Below are positions 49,123-64,000 of a stretch of 64,000 nt of DNA, in pieces. A model generated the notes under the pieces. That model had not been told where the DNA came from. It was given only the letters and a program-made list of their open reading frames with translations, and ran no database searches. Position 1 is the first letter of the stretch, and each line of letters starts with the position of its first letter. Made by a program: the position numbers and the translations under genes. Location of the stretch: assembly GCA_037893245.1 (NCBI GenBank), contig JBAIAA010000110.1, forward strand, positions 682,001 to 746,000, given 5' to 3'. Source of the stretch: Crossaster papposus. Lineage: Eukaryota > Echinodermata > Asteroidea > Velatida > Solasteridae.

Positions 49123-52100
49123 TCAATTAGTATCTTTCCGTTTTCTCTTGCCACCTGCTGACGCCCCTGTTCCACCACTGCCTCGTTTCTTCTTTTGTCC
49201 AGTTAACTTCTCCCCAGCGCCTGATGGTTTCGGCTTAACGCCCTTGGGCGATTTAGATTTAGTCTTTTTCTTCCCTTTCTTCGCCTTGCTCGCTGGAGAC
49301 GATCCTGTAGGTTTTGACTCCGACTTCCCCCCAGAATCCCCCAACTTTCCTTTTGGCTTTTTCTTCTTCTCGACGCCGAGGTTTTCCTTGTTTCCGGTTT
49401 CCCCGCCTTTTGGATCCTTCCGTTTCCGGCGGGCGAAGAACCTGCTCATTTTGTGCCCTGCCGTTTGCAGCACTTTGGTCTCTTCCTCCGGTTTTGTTGG
49501 CTCTGACTCATCTGGATTTTCAACAGCCTCATCTTTGTCTCCATTGGCTGTTTCTTTCCCAGGTGACTTTTCAGTTTCCTCCTCATTTGCATCCTCTGTT
49601 AAAAAAAAACGAGTGAACAACAGTCAAAAAGATGTGATGAATATCTTTTCCGCTGATCTTAAATTCCATTTTTCAACTCATTTTTAGTTTCAGTCAGTCA
49701 TTTTGTTGGCAAATTTTGAAAATGACAGATTCTAAATTCTGTGTAGATTTTCTGTGATTCATTTTTTGACCAAGCTAAACTCTCTGTCATAAAAAACCTT
49801 GTTAGAACAATACACCAAAACCTCTGCAATATGATTTGCCAAATCAGAGTTAATTCAATGAATTGATCACAGCTACATGTATTTTGGCTGGATCCGAGAA
49901 AATCTGGCTTTACTTTTGTCTGGAATCTTGTTGGAGTATTTCTTCAGTTTGGCGACAAAGAATCCGTCCATGTTGTGGGTGTGCGGGTAGAATCGACGGG
50001 TCAGCTTCAACGACGGATGAAAATGCCTCTCCCTTATTCTGGAAAAGAAAGTGTCAGAAACACGCGCTCACAAAAATTTATCATTCACTATATTCATGTT
50101 AATTCATGTACTCGTGACTCGGACTCAATCCAAGTGACTTGAGACTTGTGACTACAACACTGATGAATAATGACCTTAACTGAGGTTTCCGGCCAAGTTT
50201 GTTCAGGCGAGACTATTGTTAATTTGGGAAAGAAAATTCACGATATCAATTTCAGATCTGGTTATCTGTTCAAACGATATATCATAAACTTGAACACAAA
50301 ATGCCTACCTTGTGAAGCCCTCTTTGCCAAAGTCCAAACCTGTGGGTATAACCTTGACACAACGCTTTTTCAAAGCATAGTCCACCACACACTCGTTTTC
50401 CTCAACCTGGGGAAAAAAACCAAACTTTATTATTAATGATAATATAACAAAGATGATATATTGTTAAATCATGGTATGCATATAGAAATTTGCAGGAGGT
50501 GCAAACATTATACAAAAGAAATTAACTTGGAAATAATTGCTATAAACTCTCTTTCTCAAGGACACAAATACTGAAAAGTCAGAGCTTATAAGGAACAAGT
50601 ACCATTACCCTAGGTTCCAAAATTACGTCGTACTGTCTTGTTCAGTTAGACTTACATTGGCGACATAACAAATTGACTTGGAGCAAAAACAACTAGGATT
50701 AAGAAATTATTGCAATAAACTACGCTTCCAGTTGACACTAACATTGGAAAACAAGCCCAGGCTCAAGAATACCCAGCATATTGAGTAAATTGTGGTTAAC
50801 TATCCTGCCTGTAGACACAAACAATGGAAAACTTGAGAATCGCCAATATGGAACATGTTGAGTAAATTGTGGTAAACTATCCTGCTTGTGGACACAAACA
50901 CTGTGTAACCAGGCAAGTTTGGATATGGAATTCATGTTTGATTCCTTCAGTGGCTGCATGGAAGCTGTACGTGGCCAAGACTTTACATGTTCTTTCGTCG
51001 GTGGCTAAAACCAAAACTGACCCCTAGCTACGAAGCCGAGATATTTCACCGGTTACAATTGCAGACTCCGACTTACCAATATGGAGCATGTTGAGAAGAC
51101 GATGTAACCCCCGGTGGAAGACTTGGCATCTACCGAGTCGATGGCCGCCAGGATCAGCTGTTTCTGCAGATGGGCACACTTCTGGATGTCCAGATGGTCC
51201 TTGCTTGATTTGACCATCTCGTCCTTGGAGATGACCCCCGTCCCGCTGCACGGAGCATCGAGCAGCACGCGGTCAAAGCCACCGATTATCTGTGTAAGAA
51301 ACAGGGATCATTCACTCTAACCTTAAAGGTAGGATACACCATTTGCAGATATTGAAAAATGTTATTACCGAATTATTAAGAAATATCTTACTTTTTTAAA
51401 AGTAAATATTGATTGTAGGCATCCAGCAAAATTATTGCGCTAGATATTCTGTAATTATTCGGAAAAATTAAATGTTATTTAAAAATATTAGGATCGCCAA
51501 ACAGCGATCTAAAAAAAACCAAGAAAAAAAACTGTTCATTAAAAATAATTCGGTGATGTTAAATAATCCCGGCGCGAAGTGGTTAAGGTATAAAGCAGAG
51601 CCATAAAACTGGGCCCAAGTTTGGTTGGAATCTATTAAGATTGGTACTGGACCCCTAAACAGATTGTCCTTTTCACTGGGTTAGGCATACCTCCAGAATC
51701 AGAGTTCATCAGTTAGTGTGTAAAGTTTGTCAAACGGTATTTAAATTTGCAAGGATGGGTACGGTTCCTAGTAAATTGCACGAGAGAGTTAGGGTGTATT
51801 GCGAGACATGCGGCTCATTTTTGCAGAGCGAGTCACATTTACGAACCTTGGGGAATGACCTGCCGTCTTCGTTGGACACCACCGTGTTGGTGATCCCACA
51901 TCGGTGGGTGTTGCCCACCACTGCCTTGACGCGGTCCTTATTGGCATCATTGGCAAACAGCAGACCGGTGTTCTTCATCAAGGAGGCTGGAAGAGGACAA
52001 CGCAAGACGATTCAATCATCTTGAAATATTTCTCAAAAATGAGTGGCCGGCACTCTTGAAAGAAGTTTTTGTGACGCTACAACTTATAAGGCGTGCAAGC

Positions 52101-55100
52101 TCAGTGTCAAATAACAAAATATTTGTGGCAAGATGCTTGCACTAGTAAACAGGAGGTCGTGGGTTCGAGTCCCCAACACGTATGCTTATCAAGTTTTTCT
52201 GACAAGCCCTTCCACAACAATGAGGATGTAGTGTTACTCATTTTGATGCCTATAATAAGATCTACAAACAACTGCAGTAAAATATCTTGCTCAGAGACAA
52301 AACTGTCTAACCGCCAGACTACAAGATTCACTGTCATACCTATGTAGGTTGTTTTGCCACCGGGCGCGGCGCACATGTCCAGTATTTTTTCCTTTTCCTT
52401 GGGAGCCAGAGCCATGACTGGGAGGAAGCTAGACGCACCCTGCAGCATGTAGTGACCTGCTAGATACTCTGGAGTTGCACCTAGTGTTACGCGGGAAGAA
52501 TGATAATGTTTAAAATAAAATCGGTCAACAATTGAGGAATTAAGGTCATCTATGGCCCACTTTACGAGAAGTTGATAGTCTAGCTTATACTGTGAAAACA
52601 AATTATTCAAACTGATTTATCAAAAAGATCGAGACATCAGGTTAAAAATTTAAGAAAACAAAAGTTTTGTTTCTTTACCAATTGGAACAGAAGAATCAAA
52701 GATCACCAGTCCGACCTTTGACCACTTGGCCAAGGGGTCAAGGTTCACACCCCTGTTGATCAGTGCCTGCAACAGGGAAAACAAATGTACACTCATTAAA
52801 ATAGAGAATACTCATTATAAAAAAACGTAGTGTTGTAACGACTCCAATCACTCAAATCCGATTGAGTAATTTATTTGTGACTCAATTTGGCCCCGATGGG
52901 TGACTCGCCATGACTCAAGTTCCTCATCATTAGACTTGACTCGAGAAATCGCTAATAGCACTCAATTTATTGCGACAAATATTAAAGTGAAAATAAAAGA
53001 ATTGACTGAATTTTGGAAAGCCCAAAATGGGAAGGAAGAGAGGTTTAATGAATACCTGTGCCAAATCTCTCCTCCTTGTCTTCAATGTATTGGTTCGTAT
53101 CGTGACCGGACGTTGAACCTCGTTCGCTTCAAGAAACTCAATCAGCTGAAAATAAAACAAGAAGAGTAATTCACAACCCTGTTTAACAGTTTAAACAGGC
53201 TTTGTATCAGACCCATATACAGGGTGGTAAAAAAAAAAAAAAAAAAACCCCAGAATGACATTTCTTTCAGTACCCTCTGCTCATATACAGATAATCTTTC
53301 CAGATGAAAAATGATACCAAGATAACCCGATGCGGTCCAAAAGTTTTTATTCTAGTGGCCTTTTTTGGACAGTAGGGGTCAGTTGGACAGGTGATCAACA
53401 AAAGTGCGACAGCAATGAAAAGGCCTGTTCAACTGACCACCGAGTTTGTTCCAGGAAAAGGTTCTGGGATGAAAACTACTAAACCGAATCTTGGTACCAT
53501 TTTTCATCCGTTTTGTTTTTGATTACCTCAGTCATGGGAAAGATGTCCATAATCTTGTCCAGGAGATATTCATTGTAGCTGTAGTATGTCATTAGATCCT
53601 GCCGCAGGACCGAAATGTAATCAACGCGGGATCTGTGGGCAAAAGAGACATCTTTAGGATCCCTTTATAGCTGGCTGGTGTTCCTTTTAAGATAAGATAC
53701 TGTTTGCGGTAGCACCATGTGATAATCTCTTGCGAGTTTGTGTGGTTCCGACAAGAACCTTTTCTTTACCTATCTGGTTCCCTTCTTCTCTTGAAGTCTC
53801 CCAGCACCTCCATGACTTCCTTGATCCTCTGGTGCACCTGACTCATATCCAGAGGTCGACTACGTATTATTTAGTTAAGGAATTCCAAAACAATGCCAGT
53901 TTCTGAGTGTATTAAAAGCACCATTTGAGGAGTACTCATGCAAAAAAGAAATAGTAGAAATACCAAAGCGCTTTGTTTTTAAACTTTTACACACCATTAA
54001 CCCTAACCCCCTAATGGTTCCCCGGGACTTGCCTGCTAAATCCAACACAAACCAACTGTGACTCGTATGACTTAACTGCTCAAACCAACACAGTCTAACT
54101 CACCAAGTTGTTGGGTCCTGAACATATATAAAATGACCTGATTTGAATAGCTTGTGATTTGAATTGGAACTGAAGGACTTGTGATGGACTTGCAGGGACT
54201 AGTGATGGACTCGACTACATCCCTGCCATTAGTATTCATTAGAGCTGCGGTAAGCTAAGGATATTTTCAAGTTCCAGTTCTTCTTGTCCTGGCAGGTGGA
54301 ACATGTCATAGAGAGCTGTGTTGGCTCTCAGCTCAGCCTCAGCAAGTTTCCTGTTAAAATAAAATGTAATTAAACAAATGTTAACCATAACCCTCCAGGG
54401 TATTTTGGCTAGAAACCCTGCCAGACGCAACAGATTGCATACTTTGTTCACATTGACTTGTGTGCAGAGTCCAGCAAGGTCAAGCGGTCACCACAGATGC
54501 ACTGTGCTGGATCTGGCAGGGTTAGGGTTAATATAAAAAGGGCATACCAATGCTGGAAAATATACTGAAAAATACTACTGGAAATCTACTTTTCAACCTT
54601 TTTCCTGTTGAACCAAACTTCTCAAAACATTAAACGAACAAACACAAAAGACAACAAAAAATGACAATTGCTGAAGCCAGAGTTTAACCTTTAACCTCTG
54701 GTAAAAATCGTACACTTGCTCTAATGCAAGTCCATTTTTCAAACCCCAGCTTAGGCTCGGTCTTTGGCTCTATCGCCATTGCCAACCTGCACGAATGAAG
54801 CCAAAGACAAAGACAGAGCTAGGGTTTGGAAAACAGCCCAAGCTACCCAGCCTGATGTTGGCCGAGGCCCTCCAGTTTGTAATAATCTATAATCTATAAT
54901 CATTATAAAAGTGGAAATCAAAAGCCATCGACGAATGTGATCTGACGAAACTTCCGTCTGGTGCAGGAATAGATATTTGTTCACACTTTGAACTCACTTT
55001 TGTTTCTTGATCTTCTTGTCCAGTTTCTTGGAGGCCTTCTCAATGGGGAGCAGGTCACTGTCATCTTCTGCATCCTCACTGTCATCGTCACTGTCATCGT

Positions 55101-57642
55101 CATCATCATCATCATCGTCATCATCATCATCATCATCATCAGATCCCATCGGTCCAAAGTCGTCGGCAGGCTATATCAAGAGATATTGAAAAACACAGTT
55201 GTCTTAAGAAAGCATAGGCGACTGTGGTTCAGCATCCCAAGTCGAAACCAATGTGACCTGGACTATAAAAAGGGAGAAAAGCTGTACATGCAGGTTTCCG
55301 GTGTTGTAATTACACTTTTAGTAATCAAATGATCTTGAACATCAGGTGCTTTTCCAGCAGGAAAACCGGTTTAGCCTAATAGGAATCGCCCATTTCATCC
55401 TCCATTTTACCTTCTCCCCTCTCTCCCACTGTAACATACAGCTTGCCCCCCCCCCCCCCCCCCCCCCCCACTAATAGTGATGCTCACAGTATTTTGTGAG
55501 TGAGGGAGGTTGGCTGTTACTATTGCCCGTGAATAGAGTGGATGACACAAGCAAATGATGTCACTGGCTAACCATTTCATCATCCGAGTCATCTTCACCA
55601 TCAGCTTCATCATCATCTTCCTCTGTAACTTCCTCATCTTCCTCTTCGTCACTGTCCTCTTCCAGAAATTTCAAGGGAGCTTTCTTCCTCTTGGGGGTAG
55701 CCTTGGCACCTTTGGCTGATGTAGGAGTCAACCATTCTTTGTTGTCGTCGGTGAAACCTTTAGCAGCAGCATCGTCTTCATTCGAGGCCTCACCGTTTTT
55801 CTCCGGAGGATTCAAAGAAGCTTTCTTCTTCTTGGGCGTAGGCTTTGGTTTTTTCCTCGATGCAGGAGTCAACCACTTTTTGTTTTCGTTGGTGAAGCCA
55901 TTAGCAGCTTCATTCGAGGACTCGCTGTCTCCTTCTGGAGGACTCGAAGAAGTTTTCTTCCTTTTGGGGGTAGCTTTGGCTTTTTTGCCCTTTGCAGGAG
56001 TCAACAACTTTTTGTTGTCCTTGGTGAAGCCTTTGGTGGCGATGTCTTCCATGTCGTCACTGTCGACAAATTCCTCCTCACCACTTTCTCCTTCTTTGAT
56101 GTCTTCTTCATCATCACTAACATCTTCGTTGTCAAAATCATACTCAATATCTTCTGCAACCAATGAAAAACATCCGGCATGTTTTAGGAACACATACAGT
56201 AGCTCAGTAGCTGATAATACATTGTAGGGCTTTAGCACAAATCCCTGCAAGTCCATCACAAGTCCTCCAGTCTCAATTCAAATCACAAGCTACTCAAATG
56301 AGCTTTGAGAAAGACTTTCCTTTGTTGTTCATCCACTGTTACTTGTGACCGGACTTCTGACTGGACTTGTGATGGACTCGACTACATCCCTCATAACAGT
56401 TTCTTATGCCCAGCTAAGTATTCCTCTATTTAACTTTTGAAAAGAGAGAATTTTGTGCAAGTTTTTGTGTACGAAAGTATTTTGGATTCATCTTGTCACC
56501 CTCTACCGATGGCGCCAAGACATCTTGGCTGTGCTTGCAAAGGGCCTGCTGTGTTAAGGAAAATCTTCGGCCGAGACTATACCTTCTTCCGATTCCATCT
56601 CGCCCTTCTCTTCACTTTCCTCGTCTTCGACCTCTTTTGCCGCATCATCCAGCCATTCTCCATCATCGCTCCATCCTCCGTCACTTCCCTCTCCGTCACT
56701 GTCCATCTCCGTCACGGGTTTCTTCTTAGCGCTCCCCGGCGCTTTATTCTCCCCTGTCGATTTCTTTTGCTCTTTTTGTTTCGGTTTCTGCTGCTGTTTT
56801 GGCTGCTTCATCTTGTTCATGCTGGGTCGTTCTTTATTATTTTTCAGTTGCTTGCGTTGTTGCTGGACCCTCTTGACAACTCTACAAAACATTTTTTTAA
56901 AAACCATTTAACAACTTAAAAGGCATGTAAATGAACTACTTACAGAACTGTATACATAATTTTGTGTGTAAAGGGAAAAATTCAATCTGAACATCACCGC
57001 ATGTTGTTCAAGCTGAGGAGCCAGAGGAGGTCCCAGCTTGCCTTTACCACAACAAAATGCTTATAACTATTATTTCAGAAGGTAAAAATCACTGTTTATT
57101 ACTGAGAAAACTTCAAGTTTTTACTTGTCCTTGACATTGACAATACTTGTTGTGTCGTAGAACTGGATGATATTGTGAAATTTGTCTGTTTCGGAAACCT
57201 CACAAATCTGGAACTTGGAAGTGACAAATTCAAACAAGAAAAAATAAATGGACAATTTTGATTTTATATAATATTTTGATAATAACGTTATGCTATCTGT
57301 AAAGTGTAAACATCACCTTTGTCGAGATCTGCGGCTAAGTCGTTTCTCAGATTCATCTGCAAAAAATAAAACAAAAAATATATTCAATAAAAACGCCAAA
57401 AATCATGGAATTATAAACTGCATGCTTCATGAATCATGATATACAGGCCTAATAGTAATACTAAACTATTTGTTTTATATTTAAATTATTTTACCGAATT
57501 ATTTAATATCGCAACTGGTTAATACAATGTTCTCACCTTCTTGACTTTTGAGAAAAGCTGGCATCTCTGGCGCCCCTTGTTTCCTCGATTTTCTGCCAGG
57601 ACCACCCTTACCCAACTCATTAAGATCTTTTTTTCTTCCCAT
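49123..57642 (-). CDS. NOP2: NOP2/NSUN1 rRNA cytosine-5 methyltransferase, 16 exons, 950 aa
   Basis: Minus-strand coding exons, 5' to 3': 57537-57642, 57317-57356, 56583-56881, 55573-56153, 54998-55170, 54265-54350, 53770-53863, 53527-53632, 53056-53145, 52679-52766, 52340-52480, 51847-51986, 51077-51289, 50309-50406, 49914-50038, 49123-49595. They sum to 2853 nt and keep frame throughout. NOP2 is the nucleolar enzyme that makes m5C in large-subunit rRNA and supports 60S assembly. The start MGRKKDL...GGPGRKSRK is the family N-terminus. A long acidic/lysine-rich region follows, with three tandem modules of about 45 aa (KGFTxDNKxxLTP...ATPKRKK, from about 189) and a poly-Asp run. The catalytic domain has [12 protein letters not shown] (SAM site), DAPCSGTG (motif IV, Cys662) and STCSI (motif VI, Cys716, the expected nucleophile). 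The C-terminus is a lysine-rich tail. Intron 6 is AT-AC. The donor of exon 4 (ATG then GTTAGCC) is weak and is the least certain join. Confidence 0.95.
51323..51586. repeat. Chimera of two MITE fragments in a NOP2 intron
   Basis: The left part, from TTAAAGGTAGGATACACCAT to about 51540, is the 387-bp family truncated in its interior. The right part, GGTGATGTTAAATAATCCCG to GTGGTTAAGG at 51586, is the end of the 242-bp family. The join suggests insertion of one element into the other followed by deletion. It lies in intron 12 of NOP2. Confidence 0.7.
52128..52180 (+). repeat. tRNA-like remnant
   Basis: GATGCTTGCACTAGTAAACA and GTCGTGGGTTCGAGTCCCC (with the B box GGTTCGAGTCC) look like the 3' half of a tRNA or a tRNA-derived SINE. 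The A-box region is degenerate. It lies in an intron of NOP2. Confidence 0.35.
53864..54264 (-). other. U12-type AT-AC intron of NOP2
   Basis: On the minus strand this 401-nt intron starts ATATCCTTAG and ends AC. It has the branch-site sequence TTCCTTAACT with the branch A 11 nt before the AC end. These are the minor-spliceosome consensus signals. No GT donor can join exon 6 to exon 7 in frame, whereas this join gives [20 protein letters not shown] with phase preserved. The human NOP2 (p120) gene is a classic carrier of an AT-AC intron, so the position is probably ancestral. Confidence 0.93.
55446..55469. repeat. Poly-C tract (C24) in NOP2 intron 4
   Basis: An uninterrupted run of 24 C on the plus strand, so poly-G in the NOP2 transcript, lies about 100 nt downstream of the exon 4 donor. 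The run length may be inexact. Confidence 0.85.
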
Positions 57643-58007
57643 GTTGAAAGGTCAACTCGTTCAAGGGTAACTACAGATGTTATGCTCAGTTGAAAACTGT
57701 GGATTTTTGTATCAAAAGTAAAACTAAAACGCCTGCATGCACATTCGAGCACGTGTTACTAACCTGTAAACCAGTCCTATTTGCTAGCATATATAGCCCG
57801 TTTTCTAAGCTCCAGTTAGCCTCTATTCTGGCTCCATTACCATTGCCAAACTGCATAAACGCAGCCAGGTCGGAGATGAAGCTGAAGATTAAAAAACGGC
57901 CCCAAAATTTATAGTCTGATACCTATCATATAAATCATCAATATATTTTGGGCACATGGGGTACGTACAGGTACCACACACCTTGCACTAATGCACCATA
58001 TGGAAAA
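57643..58007. promoter_or_regulatory. Shared divergent promoter of NOP2 and LRRC47
   Basis: The two start codons face away from each other 365 bp apart, at 57642 (minus) and 58008 (plus). Any promoters must lie here or in undetected noncoding exons. No TATA box stands out. Most of the right half is taken up by the repeat at 57796-57903, so the core elements are squeezed into short flanks. Confidence 0.6.
57796..57903. mobile_element. Small inverted-repeat element in the NOP2-LRRC47 promoter
   Basis: The ends GCCCGTTTTCTAAGCTCCAG and GCTGAAGATTAAAAAACGGC are imperfect inverted repeats. The core CATTGCCAAACTGCATAAAC recurs at 54731-54839 (in a NOP2 intron) and at about 63187-63285, each with similar flanks. 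It is a small dispersed MITE family. Confidence 0.65.
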
Positions 58008-61423
<3,416 letters not shown>

Positions 61424-61819
61424 GTTAAATGTAAAAATTATCTCGACCTATAGGTAGCGGCTGCGGCTACTTCCCATAGACCTGTGTGTTATTTCCAGCC
61501 GTAGCCAAGTCATTTTGACACAGCCTTAGATGTTAGCATGGTAATTTAATATAGCTCTATGATGCCAAGAGTTAGTCACAGTCAAACATACAGTATGTGT
61601 ATAAAATGTACTTTGTGAATTTTTGCAGTATTTGAAGAAAAAAAAACTGTACACATTTGTAATCTGTTGTAGTGATGTGCTCATAATATAAAGAATGATT
61701 AAAAAAAAGAAGCTTTATGTAGTCAAGATAGCTTCTGTATTTACTCAATATGGCCAAAATGAATCAGATGATGTCAAAATATAATTTGTATAATTATTGA
61801 TATTATAACAGCTAAGTCT

Positions 61820-61825
61820 AATAAA
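61820..61825 (+). promoter_or_regulatory. Polyadenylation signal AATAAA
   Basis: AATAAA about 400 bp after the LRRC47 stop is the first good signal and marks the likely end of its transcript. Confidence 0.55.
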
Positions 61826-61849
61826 ATCAAATGTATTATCCCAGATTCA

Positions 61850-63424
61850 AATATTCAGTTGTTTAAGTGTTTTTTTGCCAAAGTTAAAGGCAAATTATAA
61901 AGAAAATCCAGATTAACGATATTAATTTAAACTAAAATAAAAAACCAAAACCAGGAGATTATTAATACATGTACCTTACTTAACTGTAAATAAACAACAG
62001 TCTCAAGCATCCTGTGAAATTACGGCACCTGATGTGCTGTGGTTTTCAAGAAAAGTGGACATTTGTATCGTTGGATGATGACAAGATTTAAAACAAACAC
62101 AAAATTGTTCACATTCGTGTGATGATAAGAATAATTTCATTGCACAATAGTTTTTTGGTTTTTTTAATGATGGCACACTGATAATGCCACTGAAAAAAAT
62201 ATTTTTACGGAATATTGTATATGCAAAGAAGCATGTCGACTTAAAAAAGTGCAAAGGTAGAATGCAATTTAGGCATGACCTTCCAAGTTACTGTACAACA
62301 AGTTGTTTTAAGTATTTGTGACCTGTCGTCACAAACCGGCCGTAAACCTGCATTGTTTGTGATACCTCGAGATATCATCGAAAATGGGTCAAAATGCATG
62401 TACAATGTCGAAAATATGATTTTTGTTTATTTCCAATGTTCAAACCTTAAATTTACATTCTGTGAAGTTTTGAAGCCCAAAAGTGTTGTAAAATATAAAA
62501 ATGGAGTGATTTTTGTGGGGCATCGTGCATGAAACTTGTTAAAAATTGGTTTGAAACATTTGTTTTTCTCTGCTTTAAGATTGATTAAATGCAACCGACC
62601 TGGCTCGGTTCAAATTGGAGCCATACTACCGATTCATTTTTGACCCTTTATTTTAAAGCTTATTTAAATACTCTATTTAAGCACAAAATCTTATTTTGGA
62701 TGGAGTACTACTTTACAGCCCTTTTGTGGTGGCAGGTCACATTTGTGCATTACAAAAAGTCAAGTTATGGCCAGGCCATGACTGCGATACTGCTTGACCA
62801 TGCGGTCAAGATTCCCTGCCCACACAAAGATAAGAACAAAACTATTATCCTTGACCACTAGTGATTCCTGTCATTAGAATGCCCGGTGGAGAGAGTGACC
62901 ATTAATCAACTGACCACTGACCATTCATGATCCTTGACCTTGTCAGTTATTTATACCTGCTGGACTAGACTTGAGAAGCGCCCAGTCATGCGTGACAACT
63001 TATAATTAGCTCTGTAGTGTGTCAAGCTTGTTGCGGTATGGCTGGTTGCGTCCATTATTTAAGTAATTACAATGAATTAGTTTTCCCCTGGTCTAACCGT
63101 GGGCCGGGGAAAAAGTTTCGATAATTACACGAAAATGTCATAATAACGAACTCTTTCATGTGAAAACCTCTTACTTGATGAGTACGAAAAGATTATCAAG
63201 CTCAAACATAGGCTCAGGCTCCATCCCCATTGCCAAACTGCATGAACGAAGCCCAGTACGGATATGAATCTAGGGTTTAGACTCCGATACTGGCCACAAA
63301 AAAGGTTTTTATTTAACATGAACAGCGCCCTCTCTAGACAATACCCAGTGCATCACACAATAGCGCATTTAATTCGAGAAGTTTTTTTAGGAAAACGATC
63401 TGTAAAATGTGTTGTCATCACCCC

Positions 63425-63460
<36 letters not shown>

Positions 63461-64000
63461 ATACATATACCACAGGGAACATGGCTATCATCAAATCTCA
63501 TAGTTTTCCCGCCAGTTCATGTTGTGTTGTGGTTAAGTTATACGTTGAAAAGGAAATCGTTTGTGGCGGCAACAAACCTTTAACCGTCCTCATTATGTGT
63601 GCGTATCCCTTAAATGACCCGTTGGGGGTCATGACAACCCAAACGAAGGTCAGTGATCATTCAGTCACGTTCGTTCCGCTTGAACTCCTGGTCAACGGCT
63701 GATTCATGTCGCAATATTTGCATCTCTTGCGAAAGCGCTAACTGGTTTTAGATTTTAGGGATTATAATTAATATACGGAGTATAAAATACGGAAATCATG
63801 CATTTAATATGCAGATTTCTATCACATCTCTTCCTTTCATTTTATGATTACAAGTTTGTATACACATAGGCCTATTTTTGTGTACAATTTCGAGGTTTTT
63901 AGTACTAGCTCGATCCCAAAATGAATACTCTTTCGTGGCTAAACTTACTACACCAAAAGCCAGTCGTTTAATTTACAGTTTCAAGTTTGTCAATGAACGA
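61850..64000. other. Intergenic DNA, no gene seen
   Basis: No supported gene. It holds a decayed piece of the 480-bp family (61970-62070), the element at 62317-62741, a small repeat at about 63187-63285 and a poly-C run of 35 at 63426-63460. The last 500 bp show nothing recognisable. Confidence 0.5.
62317..62741. mobile_element. Inverted-repeat element (TGTGACCTG ends)
   Basis: The ends TGTGACCTG and CAGGTCACA are inverted, flanked by TATT and TTTG. The element starts TGTGACCTGTCGTCACAAAC. The ends are short and the target duplication is unclear, so this is less certain than the other families. Confidence 0.5.

Noticed and set aside
49148..49687. 179-aa plus-strand frame rich in Phe and Pro
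   Set aside because: It is the antisense of the lysine-rich last exon of NOP2, which has consistent splice signals and family context.
54230..54264. A GC donor (TTACC then GCAGCT) as an alternative end of NOP2 exon 6
   Set aside because: It could be made to fit in frame with an AG acceptor, but it is a poor GC donor; the U12 donor, branch site and AC end all fit together at the alternative join.
55007..55332. Plus-strand frames rich in Ser or Ile/Val
   Set aside because: They are antisense readings of the poly-Asp codons in NOP2 exon 5.
57948..58007. Upstream in-frame ATG adding 20 residues to LRRC47
   Set aside because: The added residues do not look like the family, and the ATG at 58008 gives the expected N-terminus.

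Overview
The window is nuclear DNA from an animal, most likely a marine deuterostome and probably an echinoderm such as a sea star. I infer this from three things. The conserved genes are split by many short introns and encode metazoan proteins. One intron is spliced by the minor (U12) spliceosome. The repeats include a tRNA-derived SINE and inverted-repeat elements whose look I associate with echinoderm genomes. No database search was possible, so the species call is inference.

Layout. Bases 1-14796 are one satellite array built on an 18-bp unit, organised into higher-order repeats of about 3.8-4.2 kb; it runs off the left edge. Bases 14800-28000 are a transposon graveyard: a tRNA-like sequence, long poly-G, several families of inverted-repeat elements, a 65-71-bp minisatellite, a 2.4-kb element with 575-bp inverted arms, and the 3' end of a non-LTR retrotransposon. 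Buried in it on the minus strand is a decayed LSG1 (ribosome-export GTPase) gene. Bases 31074 to about 34285 hold a plus-strand gene whose coding region is a single 863-codon reading frame of unknown function. Bases 34300-39200 are intergenic with more inverted-repeat elements.

Bases 39208-61423 are gene-dense. A 12-exon MFSD8-like lysosomal transporter gene lies on the minus strand (39208-47587, 503 aa). Upstream of it, also on the minus strand, is a 16-exon NOP2/NSUN1 rRNA methyltransferase gene (49123-57642, 950 aa). Head to head with NOP2, 365 bp away, is a 5-exon LRRC47 gene on the plus strand (58008-61423, 557 aa). All exon joins in these three models keep the reading frame; several exons are only 40-90 nt. 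NOP2 acts in large-subunit ribosome biogenesis, LRRC47 is a translation-linked protein, and the decayed LSG1 also belonged to the 60S pathway. I would not read a functional cluster into that.

The most notable observations are an AT-AC U12-type intron in NOP2, a perfect-consensus GC-AG intron in the MFSD8-like gene, the higher-order satellite, the decayed LSG1 gene broken up by nested mobile elements, and two inverted-repeat elements with perfect 9-bp target duplications inserted at the same place relative to an older element family. I did not find a clearly new multi-gene system.
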